Assembly (NCBI GenBank): GCA_022495995.1
Contig: JAFEMH010001360.1
Coordinates: 124,001 to 188,000 of the forward strand
Direction: 5' to 3'
Length of the DNA stretch: 64,000 bases
Origin: Adenophora triphylla var. japonica
Lineage: Eukaryota; Streptophyta; Magnoliopsida; Asterales; Campanulaceae
In this document: in pieces, positions 12,077 through 24,719 of the stretch
Numbering within the stretch: position 1 is the stretch's first letter
Layout of the letters: every line of letters starts with the position of its first letter
Made by a program: the position numbers and the translations under genes
The notes under the pieces: generated by a model
Database searches by the model: none
Seen by the model: only the letters and a program-made list of their open reading frames with translations
Told to the model about the DNA's origin: nothing

Positions 12077-12544
12077 AGTTGGAAATCAAGAGGGGGAGGG
12101 GGAAGAATTTTCTCTGTTTGTTCCAACGCCGTGAACGGCTATTTGTTACAGATATTTACAATCCTTATCAATCTCTAAGATTACGCTAACAATTTGATTG
12201 ATACCAATCTATAAAATATCACTAACTACTTGATATTACATACACATAAACAAGTAAATGATATATACAAAATGATAAGAAACTATATCCCGAAATTCAC
12301 GGGAAGAGATCTCGTAAATTCGGAAACCATGCGTGCTCCTAGAGCAGGCGCTCTTTCTGGGCGCTCCTTGAGAGCTATGCTCCTTGGGAGCTAGAGGGCG
12401 CTTCTTGGGAGCTATGCTCCTAAGGAGTTGGAGGGCGCTCCTTGGAAGCTCTGCTTCTTAGGAGCTAGAGGGCGCTTCTTGGAAGCTCTCTGCTCCTTGA
12501 TGCGCTCCCTTGGGAGCTCTGCGCAATCCTTGGGAGCTCTAACA
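12077..12544 (-). mobile_element. 3' LTR of the nested Copia element
   Basis: Runs from AGTTGGAAATC to CTCTAACA and is adjacent to the purine tract at 12545-12555. It contains a run of 'gggagct' and 'gggcgctcctt' motifs also present in the partner LTR at 27700-28133. Confidence 0.85.
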
Positions 12545-12555
12545 CCCCCTCAAGT

Positions 12556-13200
12556 TAGAGCATGGAGATCACAAATGCCCAACTTTTCAAGTAATATAGT
12601 AAACTGTCAAGTTTCAAGGGCTTTAGTGAGTATTTCAGCTAGTTGAACAGAAGTATGAATATATTTTGGCGCAATTGGATCAGATCGAATTGCATCGCGC
12701 ACAAAATGACAATCAACTTCGATGTGTTTCGTTTGTTCATGGAAAACAGGATTTTGCGCGATATGAAGCGTGGACTAACTATCACAGAAGAAAGTCATAT
12801 GGGTTATAATATGAACACCAAAGGAGCAAAGAATACCACATAACCATTTGAGTTCACATGTAACACTTTCTATAGCACGATACACTGCTTCGATCTAGGA
12901 GTGAGAGATGGTGACTTGCTTCTTAGTTTTCCACGAGATGGGAGAATTACCCAGAGATACGAAATATGCCGTTAGTGATCACCGAGTGATGGGACAACTA
13001 TCCCAATCAGAATCACAGTAAGCCTTTGAGCGAATACCAGAATAAGCAGGGAACAAAATGCCTTGACCAAGGCGAGCTTTAAGATATCGAACAACACGCA
13101 ACGCTGCATGCCATTGAGCACGTTTTGGATTGGTCATGAATTGTGCCAAAATATGAACACTATATGAGAGATCAGGGTAGCCGATAGTGAGACAGATGAG
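12556..13200 (-). pseudogene. Copia pol fragment: end of RT and RNase H
   Basis: The minus-strand frame from 13197 reads through the RT/RNase H junction typical of Copia: a 'YPDLSYSVHILAQFM' stretch, then 'RVVRYLK' and 'YCDSDWDSCPITR', which carries one RNase H catalytic aspartate. Below about 12979 the reading continues in fragments with stops to an 'LGICDLHA' type pol C-terminus just before the purine tract. It is the C-terminal part of the polyprotein whose upstream half lies at 23193-23752. The CACTA insertion falls after 'RRLIGCL'. Non-functional. Confidence 0.85.
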
Positions 13201-13215
13201 CACTACCAGAAATTG

Positions 13216-13680
13216 GTGTTTTAGCGACGGAATAAACAGCGACGGAAGCATTCCGTCGCTATTTAGCGACGGAAATTATGATTTAGCGACGGAATAAATT
13301 TGGCGCCAAATTTAGCGACGGAATTAAATTCCGCCGCTGAATTCTGTCGCTAAAAACGAATATTCGACGAATATTCCATTTAGCGACGGAATTTCAGCGG
13401 CGGAATTTAATTCCGTCGCTAAATAAAATATCAGCGACGGAATAATTCCGTCGCTGATAATTTATTTATTTTTTATTTTTTTTACGTTAACAGCGACGGA
13501 ATTATTCCGTCGCTGATAATTTATTTTTAAAAAAAAAAAAATTAGATTATCAGCGACGGAATAATTCCGTCGCTGATAATTTATATATTTTTTATTTTTT
13601 TTTAAATTATCAGCGACGGAATTATTCCGTCGCTGATAAATTATCAGCGACGGAATAATTCCGTCGCTGAATTTTTTTTT
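13216..13680. repeat. CACTA left subterminal repeats
   Basis: At least ten copies of AGCGACGGAAT in both orientations, often paired as CAGCGACGGAATAATTCCG palindromes. In known CACTA elements such repeats bind the transposase accessory protein. Confidence 0.85.
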
Positions 13681-13682
13681 TT

Positions 13683-16600
13683 TAATTTTTCTTCTATATA
13701 CTTTCATTTGTTTAGTTTTTTTTCTATCTTTTTTTATATAACTTTTTCTAATTTTCTAGTCAATAAAAAATTTAAAAAAATAAAAAAATAAATATAGGGT
13801 AGTCCGTCCCTCTTTTGACTTTTCTTCTATATACCGTCATTTGTTTAGTTTTTTCTATCTTTTTTTATATAACTTTTTCTAAAAAAAACACTAATTAACA
13901 AAGGCTAAAATATTATTTTCTAGTCAATAAAAAATTTAAAAAAAATTAAAAAATAAATATAGGGTAGTCCGTCCCTCTTTTGACTTTTCTTCTATATGCC
14001 TTCATTTGTTTAGTTTTTTTCTATCTTTTTTTATATAACTTTTTCTAAAAAAAACAACTAATTAACAAAGGCTAAAATATTATTTTCTAGTCAATAAAAA
14101 ATTTAAAAAAAAAATAAAATAAATATAGGGTAGTCCGTCCCTCTTTTGACTTTTCTTCTATATACTTTCACTTGTTTAGTTTTTTTTTTCTATCTTTTTT
14201 TGTATAACTTTTTCTAAAAAAACCACTAATTAACAAAGGCTAAAATATTATTTTCTAGTCAATAAAAATTTTAAAAAAATTAAAAAATAAATATAGGGTA
14301 GTCCGTCCCTCTTTTGACTTTTCTTCTATATGCCTTCATTTGTTTAGTTTTTTTCTATCTTTTTTTATATAACTTTTTCTAAAAAAAACCACTAATTAAC
14401 AAAGGCTAAAATATTATTTTCTAGTTAATAAAAAATTTAAAAAAAAATTAAAAAATAAATATAGGGTAGTCCGTCCCACTTTTGACTTTTCTTCTATATA
14501 CCTTCATTTGTTTAGTTTTTTTCTATCTTTTTTTATATAACTTTTTCTAAAAAAAACCACTAATTAACAAAGGCTAAAATATTATTTTCTAGTCAATAAA
14601 AAATTTAAAAAAAATAAAAAATAAATATAGGGTAGTCCGTCCCTCTTTTGACTTTTCTTCTATATACCTTCATTTGTTTAGTTTTTTTCTATCTTTTTTT
14701 ATATAACTTTTTCTAAAAAAAAACCACTAATTAACAAAGGCTAAAATATTATTTTCTAGTCAATAAAAAATTTAAAAAAAATTAAAAAATAAATATAGGG
14801 TAGTCCGTCCCTCTTTTGACTTTTCTTCTATATGCCTTCATTTGTTTAGTTTTTTTCTATCTTTTTTTTTATAACTTTTTCTAAAAAAAACCATTAATTA
14901 ACAAAGGCTAAAATATTATTTTCTAGTCAATAAAAAATTTAAAAAAAATTAAAAAATAAATATAGGGTAGTCCGTCCCTCTTTTGACTTTTCTTCTATAT
15001 ACCTTCATTTGTTTAGTTTTTTTCTATCTTTTTTTATATAACTTTTTCTAAAAAAAACCACTAATTAACAAAGGCTAAAATATTATTTTCTAGTGAATAA
15101 AAAATTTAAAAAAAAATTAAAAAATAAATATAGGGTAGTCCGTCCCTCTTTTGATTTTTCTTCTATATACCTTCATTTGTTTAGTTTTTTTCTATCTTTT
15201 TTTATATAACTTTTTCTAAAAAAAACCACTAATTAACAAAGGCTAAAATATTATTTTCTAGTTAATAAAAAATTTAAAAAAAAATTAAAAAATAAATATA
15301 GGGTAGTCCGTCCCACTTTTGACTTTTCTTCTATATACCTTCATTTGTTTAGTTTTTTTTATCTTTTTTTATATAACTTTTTCTAAAAAAAACCACTAAT
15401 TAACAAAGGCTAAAATATTATTTTCTAGTCAATAAAAAATTTAAAAAAAAAATAAAAAATAAATTTAGGGTAGTCCGTCCCTCTTTTGACTTTTCTTCTA
15501 TATATTTTCATTTGTTTAGTTTTTTTCTATCTTTTTATATAACTTTTTCTAAAAAAACCACTAATTAACAAAGGCTAAAATATTATTTTCTAGTCAATAA
15601 AAAATTTAAAAAAAATTAAAAAATAAATATAGGGTAGTCCGTCCCTCTTTTGACTTTTCTTCTATATGCCTTCATTTGTTTAGTTTTTTTCTATCTTTTT
15701 TTATAACTTTTTCTAAAAAAACCATTAATTAACAAAGGCTAAAATATTATTTTCTAGTCAATAAAAAATTTAAAAATAATAAAAAAATAAATATAGGGTA
15801 GTCCGTCCCTCTTTTGACTTTTCTTCTATATACCTTCATTTGTTTAGTTTTTTTCTATCTTTTTTTATATAACTTTTTCTAAAAAAAACCACTAATTAAC
15901 AAAGGCTAAAATATTATTTTCTAGTTAATAAAAAATTTAAAAAAAAATTAAAAAATAAATATAGGGTAGTCCGTCCCTCTTTTGACTTTTCTTCTATATA
16001 CCTTCATTTGTTTAGTTTTTCTATCTTTTTTTATATAACTTTTTCTAAAAAACCACTAATTAACAAAGGCTAAAATATTATTTTCTAGTCAATAAAAAAT
16101 TTAAAAAAAATAAAAAAATAAATATAGGGTAGTCCGTCCCTCTTTTGACTTTTCTTCTATATACCTTCATTTGTTTAGTTTTTTTCTATCTTTTTTATAT
16201 AACTTTTCTAAAAAAAACAACTAATTAAAAAAGGCTAAAATATTATTTTCTAGTCAATAAAAAATTTAAAAAAATTAAAAAATAAATATAGGGTAGTCCG
16301 TCCCTCTTTTGACTTTTCTTCTATATACCTTCATTTGTTTAGTTTTTTTCTATCTTTTTTTATATAACTTTTCTAAAAAAAACCACTAATTAACAAAGAC
16401 TAAAATATTATTTTCTAGTCAATAAAAAAATTAAAAAAAATTAAAAAATAAATATAGGGTAGTCTGTCCCTCTTTTGACTTTTCTTCTATATACTTTCAT
16501 TTGTTTTGTTTTTTTCTATCTTTTTTTTATATAACTTTTTCTAAAAAAACCATTAATCAACAATGGCTAAAATATTATTTTCTAGTCAATAAAAAATTTA

Positions 16601-17613
16601 AAAAAAAATAAATACAGGGTAGTCCGTCCCTCTTTTGACTTTTCTTCTATATACTTTCATTTGTGTAGTTTTTTTCTATCTTTTTTTATATAACCTTTTC
16701 TACAAAAAAACCACTAACTAAAAAAGGCTAAAATATTATTTTCTAGTCAATAAAAAATTTTAAAAAAAATAAAAAAAATATAGGGTAATCCGTCCCTCTT
16801 TTGACTTTTCTTCTATATACCTTCATTTGTTTAGTTTTTTCTATCTTTTTTATATAACTTTTTCTAAAAAAACCACTAATTAACAAAGGCTAAAATATTA
16901 TTTTCTAGTCAATAAAAAATTTAAAAAAATAAAAAAATAAATATAGGGTAGTCCGTCCCTCTTTTGACTTTTCTTCTATATGCCTTCATTTGTTTAGTTT
17001 TTTTCTATCTTTTTTTATATAACTTTTTCTAAAAAAAAACCACTAATTAACAAAGGCTAAAATATTATTTTCTAGTCAATAAAAAATTTAAAAAAAATTA
17101 AAAAATAAATATAGGGTAGTCCGTCCCTCTTTTGACTTTTCTTCTATATACCTTCATTTGTTTAGTTTTTTTCTATCTTTTTTTATATAACTTTTTCTAA
17201 AAAAAACCACTAATTAACAAAGGCTAAAATATTATTTTCTAGTCAATAAAAAATTTAAAAAAAATTAAAAAATAAATATAGGGTAGTCCGTCCCTCTTTT
17301 GACTTTTCTTCTATATGCCTTCATTTGTTTAGTTTTTCTATCTTTTTATATAACTTTTTCTAAAAAAACCACTAATTAACAAAGGCTAAAATATTATTTT
17401 CTAGTTAATAAAAAATTTAAAAAAAAATTAAAAAATAAATATAGGGTAGTCTGTCCCTCTTTTGACTTTTCTTCTATATGCCTTCATTTGTTTAGTTTTT
17501 TTCTATCTTTTTTTATATAAATTTTTCTAAAAAAAACCACTAATTAACAAAGGCTAAAATATTATTTTCTAGTTAATAAAAAATTTAAAAAAAAATTAAA
17601 AAATAAATATAGG
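13683..17613. repeat. Tandem array 1, about 23 units of about 168 bp
   Basis: Each unit carries AGGGTAGTCCGTCCCTC, then TTTTGACTTTTCTTCTATA, then long T and A runs. Starts recur near 13797, 13963, 14128, 14296, 14464 and onward. Units differ mostly in homopolymer lengths and single substitutions. Extremely AT-rich, with alternating A and T tracts that would favour bent DNA. Confidence 0.9.
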
Positions 17614-20600
17614 GAGCCGTATACCATTTTCACAAGATCGGGACACAAAAAACCCTAAAAACCCTAAATAATGGCACATATTTGTAACTCAATTTCCATT
17701 TGGATTTTGAGGAAAGTCATAAGATGAAAAACACTTTAAATGTCATTTAGAATGTAGAAAAAATAAAAAAAAAATAAACGAGATAGCCGTATACCATTTT
17801 CACAAGATCGGGATACATTCCTTAAAACCCTAAATAATGACACATATTTGTAACTCAATTTCCATTTGGATTTTGAGGAAAGTCATAGAGATGAAAAACA
17901 CTTTAAATGTCATTTAGAATGTAGAAAAAAATTAAAAAAAAATAAATGAGGTAGCCGTATACCATTTTCACAAGATCGGCACACAAAAAACCCTAAAAAC
18001 CCTAAATAATGGCACATATTTGTAACTCAATTTCCATTTGGATTTTGAGGAAAGTCATAAGATGAAAAACACTTTAAATTTCATTTATAATGTAGAAAAA
18101 ATTAACAAAAACAATAAACGAGGTGAATTATACCATTTTCACAAGATCGGGACACATTCCTTGAAACCCTAAATAATGACACATATTTGTAACTCAATTT
18201 CCATTTGGATTTTGAGGAAAGTCATAAGATGAAAAACACTTTAAATGTCATTTAGAATGTAGAAAAAATTAAAAAAAAATAAATGAGGTAGCCGTATACC
18301 ATTTTCACAAGATCGGGACACAAAAAACCCTAAAAACCCTAAATAATGGCACATATTTGTAACTCAATTTCCATTTGGATTTTGAGGAAAGTCATAAGAT
18401 GAAAAACACTTTAAATGTCATTTAGAATATAGAAAAAAATAAAAAAAAATAAACGGGATAGCCGTATACCATTTTCACAAGATCGGGATACATTCCTTAA
18501 AACCCTAAATAATGGCACATATTTGTAACTCAATTTCCATTTGGATTTTGAGGAAAGTCATAAAGATGAAAAACACTTTAAATGTCATTTAGAATGTAGA
18601 AAAAAATTAAAAAAATAAATGAGGTAGCCGTATACCATTTTCACAAGATCGGGACACAAAAAACCCTAAATAATGACACATATTTGTAACTCAATTTCCA
18701 TTTGGATTTTGAGGAAAGTCATAAGATGAAAAACACTTTAAATGTCATTTAGAATGTAGAAAAAAATAAAAAAATAAACGAGATAGCCGTATACCATTTT
18801 CACAAGATCGGGATACATTCCTTAAAACCCTAAATAATGGCACATATTTGTAACTCAATTTCCATTTGGATTTTGAGGAAAGTCATAAAGATGAAAAACA
18901 CTTTAAATGTCATTTAGAATGTAGAAAAAATTTAAAAAAAAAATAAATGAGGTAGCCGTATACCATTTTCACAAGATCGGGACACAAAAACCCTAAAAAC
19001 CCTAAATAATGGCACATATTTGTAACTCAATTTCCATTTGGATTTTGAGGAAAGTCATAAGATGAAAAACACTTTAAATTTCATTTATAATGTAGAAAAA
19101 AAATTAAAAAAAAATAAACGAGGTAGCCGTATACCATTTTCACAAGATCGGGACACATTCCTTGAAACCCTAAATAATGACACATATTTGTAACTCAATT
19201 TCCATTTGGATTTTGAGGAAAGTCATAAGATGAAAAACACTTTAAATGTCATTTAGAATGTAGAAAAAATTAAAAAAATAAATGAGGTAGCCGTATACCA
19301 TTTTCACAAGATCGGGACACAAAAACCCTAAAAACCCTAAATAATGGCACATATTTGTAACTCAATTTCCATTTGGATTTTGAGGAAAGTCATAAGATGA
19401 AAAACACTTTAAATGTCATTTAGAATGTAGAAAAAAATAAAAAAATAAACGGGATAGCCGTATACCATTTTCACAAGATCGGGATACATTCCTTAAAACC
19501 CTAAATAATGGCACATATTTGTAACTCAATTTCCATTTGGATTTTGAGGAAAGTCATAAAGATGAAAAACACTTTAAATGTCATTTAGAATGTAGAAAAA
19601 AATTAAAAAAAAAAAATAAATGAGGTAGCCGTATACCATTTTCACAAGATCGGGACACAAAAAACCCTAAAAACCCTAAATAATGACACATATTTGTAAC
19701 TCAATTTCCATTTGGATTTTGAGGAAAGTCATAAGATGAAAAACACTTTAAATGTCATTTAGAATTTAGAAAAAAATAAAAAAAAAATAAACGAGATAGC
19801 CGTATACCATTTTCACAAGATCGGGATACATTCCTTAAAACCCTAAATAATGGCACATATTTGTAACTCAATTTCCATTTGGATTTTAAGGAAAGTCATA
19901 AAGATGAAAAACACTTTAAATGTCATTTAGAATGTAGAAAAAATTAAAAAAAATAAATGAGGTAGCCGTATACCATTTTCACAAGATCGGGACACAAAAA
20001 ACCCTAAAAACCCTAAATAATGGCACATATTTGTAACTCAATTTCCATTTGGATTTTGAGGAAGAAGTCATAAGATGAAAAACACTTTAAATGTCATTTA
20101 GAATGTAGAAAAAAATTAAAAAAAAAAATAAATGAGGTAGCCGTATACCATTTTCACAAGATCGGGACACAAAAAACCCTAAAACCCTAAATAATGGCAC
20201 ATATTTGTAACTCAATTTCCATTTGGATTTTGAGGAAAGTCATAAGATGAAAAACACTTTAAATTTCATTTATAATGTAGAAAAAAATTAAAAAAAAATA
20301 AACGAGGTAGCCGTATACCATTTTCACAAGATCGGGACACATTCCTTGAAACCACTAAATAATGACACATATTTGTAACTCAATTTCCATTTGGATTTTG
20401 AGGAAAGTCATAAGATGAAAAACACTTTAAATGTCATTTTATAATGTATAAAAAAATAAAAAAAAAAATAAACGAGGTAGCCGTATACCATTTTCACAAG
20501 ATCGGGACACATTCCTTAAAACCCTAAATAATGGCACATATTTTTAACTCAATTTCCATTTGGATTTTGAGGAAAGTCATAAAGATGAAAAACACTTTAA

Positions 20601-20720
20601 ATGTCATTTAGAATGTAGAAAAAAATTAAAAAAATAAACGAGGTAGCCGTATACCATTTTCACAAGATCGGGACACATAAAACCCTAAAAATCCTAAATA
20701 ATGACATATATTTTTAACTC
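17614..20720. repeat. Tandem array 2, about 19 units of about 168 bp with higher-order structure
   Basis: Each unit contains GCCGTATACCATTTTCACAA and AACTCAATTTCCATTTGG. Type A units have ACAAAAAACCCTAAAAACCC after 'gatcggga'; type B units have TACATTCCTTAAAACCC. The two mostly alternate, giving a ~336-bp dimer. A third variant (CATTCCTTGAAACC, preceded by a unit with TTTCATTTATAATG) recurs near 18128, 19128 and 20310, suggesting a 6-7 unit period. Confidence 0.9.
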
Positions 20721-20879
20721 AATTATTATTATGTTATTACTAATTATTATTGTAGTACTAAGCATTTACATTTATTATACAATTATTATTATTAAATAAT
20801 TCCATTTAGATTTTAAATGAATTAAAATTTTTTTCAAAAAAAACTATTTATCATTATTACATCATTTATTATTAAGTCA

Positions 20880-21085
20880 TATTTTTCACATGGATCTCCA
20901 TCTAAGCCATTTATAATAACACATTTAAGTTGAATCTAATGGCTCACATTTTAACAAACTATTTCACTTGGATCACAATCTCAACCATCCATTCATATTA
21001 ACACATTTAAGTTGAATCCAATGGCTCACATTTTAACAAACTATTTCACTTGGATCACCATCTCAACCATCCATTCATATTAAAT
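20880..21085. repeat. Short tandem repeat, about 70-bp unit, three copies
   Basis: 'cacttggatcaccatctcaa' and 'aatggctcacattttaacaa' recur in order about every 70 bp. It lies between array 2 and the (TA)n tract inside the CACTA element. Confidence 0.7.
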
Positions 21086-21129
21086 CAATGGTCCAAATTC
21101 CTTACTCACATTTTAACAAACAAATTAAT

Positions 21130-21130
<1 letters not shown>

Positions 21131-21177
<47 letters not shown>

Positions 21178-21260
21178 ACTCTCTCTCTCTCACACACACA
21201 CACACACTTCCTCTTCCCAGACACATACACACACTCTCTCTCACACACACACTCTCTCTC
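21131..21260. repeat. Microsatellites: (TA)n then mixed CT/CA repeats
   Basis: A TA run at about 21135-21172 is followed by CTCTCT and CACACA blocks to about 21260. Confidence 0.9.
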
Positions 21261-22230
21261 TCTAGCCGCAAATTACAGAGCCCTCCCAATCGTCGTCTTC
21301 TTCGACCACTACAATCGTCCCTCACCGGTGACCCAAGGCCACCCTCCTTCTCCGATTGCCATCATCGATCTCCCAAGACCCAACCCGTCCTTCATTCATC
21401 TCTAAAACCCATTGGCCGGTGAATCCTTCCTCACCCCTCTGTTTCTCTACCCCAAAATCACCATTCTCCTTCTCCCGTTCACCGTCATCGATTTCCCTAC
21501 TTCCAATCCCAATCTCCTTCTCCGGCCAAGCCCCAAATCAACACCCTCACTCTCCGTATCCAAAACCACGACCCAAACCAAAGCTCTTCTTCTCCGGCCA
21601 AAATTTTCAGTGACAGCTATAGAATCACATAATTCCGTTAGTGCTGGGGATGCTTTGCGCTTGATATACGAGCGGAATGTGGTAGCCTTCTTCCTCCTTT
21701 TGCACAGTTCTATCCTATATGCATACTAGTACTTTCTTCTATCTGAGTTTTGCTAAATGGTTTGCATATTGTTTATGGGGAGTAAGAACATCTATGGTCC
21801 TTTTTTTCCTTTTCAATAAGTATTTTATATGCAATGTTACTTGCCTTTTACTTTTTTTTTTTTTTTTTTTGTTTTAAAGTGGTTTTTGTATTATTTGTAA
21901 TCATTTTTTGTGCCTAGATATACCGCTCTGTACGACTCGTAATGACAATGGCCACTTGCCATATCCCACGGTCACTTCTTGAGATTCATCCATCACTTTT
22001 CTTCCTGAGTATGCTATTGTTTATGTTTGGCCCTACAGGGCATAGCCCTGGGGTTGAATTTAGGTCTTTGGTAAATACAGGTTGCAGGCCATGAGTCTGA
22101 TTTACGCAAGATAGTTCTTACGGCTTTGCCCGGTTCCATTGAGGTGGGGTGTTGGTAGACCGTAGTGGGATTACATTCCCTTAGGTGGGTCTAATGTTCC
22201 CTGCCAGAATGAGTTCTCTCTTGGTTATCA
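21261..22230 (+). pseudogene. Probable captured host-gene fragment inside the CACTA element
   Basis: Base composition changes abruptly: 21261-21690 is C-rich and reads like a plant 5' leader or N-terminal coding exon. An open frame from 21412 gives a Ser/Pro/Leu-rich N-terminus resembling an organelle-targeting region, then a more ordinary stretch with 'GDALRLIYERN', and ends at 21729. The following AT-rich part has a long T run and a TTTTTTGTGCCTAG acceptor-like site near 21918, after which composition rises again to about 22220, as an intron and second exon would. I do not recognise the source gene. Non-autonomous CACTA elements are known to carry such fragments. Confidence 0.4.
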
Positions 22231-22248
22231 AAATATGTAATGATTAAT

Positions 22249-22400
22249 ACTCCCTCCGTCCCAAAATAGGAGTCCCTTATTCCTTTTATGGGTGTCCCAA
22301 AAAATTGTTCTTTTCCAAAACTTTACATTTGGTGGACGCTCATCCATAGTTAGTCCAACCTTTTGAACAAAGACAGTTCACATTTTGAAAAAATAAAAAA
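22249..22400. mobile_element. One-ended Stowaway-type fragment
   Basis: TACTCCCTCCGTCCC at 22249 is a Stowaway end, but no inverted partner follows before the CACTA subterminal repeats start. Confidence 0.45.
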
Positions 22401-22484
22401 TAACAATGAAAATGATTATTCAATATTGAAAAAAAAAAAAAAATTTAATTTTGACATTTTTGATTTTTTTTATTTATTGAATTA

Positions 22485-23175
22485 TTAGCGACGGAATATT
22501 CCGCCGCTGAAATAAAAATTTAATAAAAAATAAATAATATCAGCGACGGAATATTCCGTCGCTGAAATAAAAATAAAATTAAAATATATTATATCAGTGA
22601 CGGAATATTCCGCCGCTGAAATAAAAATTAAATTAATATTAATTAACACAGCGACGAAAATTTCCGTCGCTGAATTAATTTTATTTAATTTAATTTTTAT
22701 TCCTGCGACGGAATATTCCGTCGCTGAAATTAATTTAATTTAATTAATTTTTTTTTCAGCGGCGGAAATTTCCGTTCTTGGAATAAAAATTAATTAAAAT
22801 AAATTTATTTCGGCGACGGAATATTCCGTCATTTGAAATAAATTTATTTTAATTAATTTTTATTCCAAAGAACGGAAATTTCCGCCCGAAATTAATTTAA
22901 TTTAATTAATTTTTATTTGACGGAAATTTCCGTCATTGAAATAAAAATTAATTAAATTAAATTAATTTCAATGGCGGAAATTTCCGTTGCCGATGTCGAT
23001 AAATCAATGACGGAATTAATTCCGTCGGTAAAATCAAAATATACCGACGGAAATTGAGCCGTCGGAGCACTGCGACGGGCTGGTAGCGACGGACCAGCGA
23101 CGGAATTTTTCCGTCGCTGTTTATTTTTAGCGACGGAAATTTGGATTTAGCGACGGAAATTTCCGTCGCTAAAAC
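22485..23175. repeat. CACTA right subterminal repeats
   Basis: More than a dozen GCGACGGAATATTCCG or GCGACGGAAATTTCCG palindromes, decaying toward 'aacggaaatttccg', then clean copies next to the terminal inverted repeat. Confidence 0.85.
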
Positions 23176-23192
23176 CTGTTTTTCTGGTAGTA

Positions 23193-23752
23193 GGCACCCA
23201 ATTAGGCGTCGATATGGTTCAGGATCATGCAATGCGTCGTCTTTAGTTAGGGCTAAACGATGGTTTGGCTCAATCGGAGTACTAGCCGATTGTTCCCCAA
23301 GAAGTCCGATTTCAAAGAAAATATTAGGAGCGTTTTTCCTTTGAGACAGGAAAATCCTATCTGAGTGGCGCACGACCTCTCTAGCTCCAAAAAAATAATT
23401 CAAGCACCCAAGATCTTCGTTTTGAAACATCGACATAAATAATCTTTAAAGTCTTCTATGGCAGTAGAATCATTACCTCCAATGACCAAATCATCAATAT
23501 AAACCAAGATATGCGTGTCAATGTTGGCCGTCTGATAAGAAAAGAGTGAATAATTCGAGTATGATTGAACAAAATCACACTTTGTCAATGTAGCAGATAG
23601 CTTCGCAAACTAGCAACGAGGTGCCTGACGGGGCCCATACAAGGACTTTCGAAGTTTTCATACTTTGCAGATAGATTAGGTCGGTACCCCAAGGGAAATT
23701 TCATATATACCTACTCACTCAAATCTCCATACAAGAAGGCGTTGTGGATGTC
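23193..23752 (-). pseudogene. Copia pol fragment: reverse transcriptase core
   Basis: Read on the minus strand, fragments from about 23752 down give 'NAFLYGDLSE', then after stops 'YIDDLVIGGND' (the RT catalytic YxDD box) at about 23500, then 'LGCLNYFFGAREV', 'IFLSQRKNA' and 'PYRRLIGCL' at the CACTA junction. These are consecutive landmarks of Copia RT and align with the RT end at 12979-13197. At least two frame changes and several stops disable it. The upstream side is cut by the Tat LTR at 23753. Confidence 0.85.
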
Positions 23753-24279
23753 TGTAAGTACCCAAATCCGGATCGTCAAAATCCGTCAGAAAGTTAACTG
23801 AAATCCGTTAACTGGCCCGCTCCAAGTTAACCGAAACTCGTTAAGCTCCCCGTTGCCAAGCCAACGAGACATCCCGAGACTGCCCCGTGCATCCCGACGT
23901 CGAAGCGTACTTAACACGTGTCATCGCACGTAAAAGTACAGATTCCCTGAAAAACGCACTTTTCGGCACTTTACGGGGGCGTTACGGACATTTTCCGGAC
24001 TGTTATTTTAAAAAACGGACAAAACCGGGACCCGGGAACGAACTCCCATACATTTGGTGAGTCATGGGACACGTGGAAGCCATGCCACAGCCCTCCCATC
24101 ACCCTTCAATCAAAAATCAAAGGAAAAAGACTAAAATACCACTGGTAAACAGTCTAAGTCTGGCCGGACTCCCTGTGCAAACTTTCTGAAATTGCCAGCA
24201 AGCCCCTCAAAGTTCCAAAATACCACAAAACCCTGGAAATCAGTCTAAGTCCGTCCGGACTCTTATTGCATTTTCACCC

Positions 24280-24289
24280 TATAAATAGG
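24280..24289 (+). promoter_or_regulatory. TATA-like box in the truncated Tat LTR
   Basis: CTATAAATAG lies about 530 bp into the LTR, followed by a plausible transcribed region. Confidence 0.5.
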
Positions 24290-24719
24290 AGGGTTGTCAA
24301 AGCCAAAAGAAGAAGATTTTTCACTCCAAAAGTCACTTCACCCACGGCCCAAACTGAGTTTCACCCCTCCCGAGCTCCCGTTTTGTCTCGATTCACGTGA
24401 AACTTTCGTATTTCGATCAAATACGCCCCTCACCACTCCGAAACACCTTTCCAAACTACTTTTTGTGTCCCGTACACACCCCCGAGCCAAAGGAGTCGAC
24501 CCTAACCATAGGTATAAATCTCTCTCTCTAATCTCTCGTTTCGTCTCGGTTTACGCGCCAGTCGCTACAACCGTTTCGAACCACGTTATTGAAATGTAGA
24601 CGCCTCCGTCTAACGGGATCCGATACGTTTTAGCCCCTCGATCCTCTTCTATTCCCGTAAGTGAAGTAATCACGGGTTAAAACGGCGTTCCGACCCCGTT
24701 CCGTTTACTTTTTATGTCA

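Larger units (their letters stand above)
13201..23192. mobile_element. Non-autonomous CACTA (CMC/EnSpm) transposon, about 10 kb
   Basis: The left end is CACTACCAGAAA and the right end TTTCTGGTAGTA, followed on both sides by subterminal repeats of AGCGACGGAAT, the arrangement expected for plant CACTA elements. Flanking Copia pol sequence resumes across the insertion. The 3-bp duplication would be GAG on the left; the right junction looks eroded by about two bases. No transposase frame is present. The interior is two large tandem arrays, a probable gene fragment and simple repeats, so it must have depended on another element. Confidence 0.85.

Noticed and set aside
13462..13707. Minus-strand frame with repeated 'RRNNSVADN'
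   Set aside because: Translation of the CACTA subterminal repeats, not a protein.
13683..20720. Regular repeats considered as a CRISPR array
   Set aside because: Units are head-to-tail with no unique spacers and the DNA is from a plant.
17614..20720. CCCTAAA motifs considered as an interstitial telomere
   Set aside because: Only two degenerate steps per unit, embedded in a longer satellite unit.
21088..21405. Frames with Tyr-Ile and Ser-His-Thr repeats
   Set aside because: Encoded by TA and CT/CA microsatellites.
21930..22220. Possible second SINE ('ggggttgaatttagg')
   Set aside because: No A box, no target duplication and no A-rich tail.
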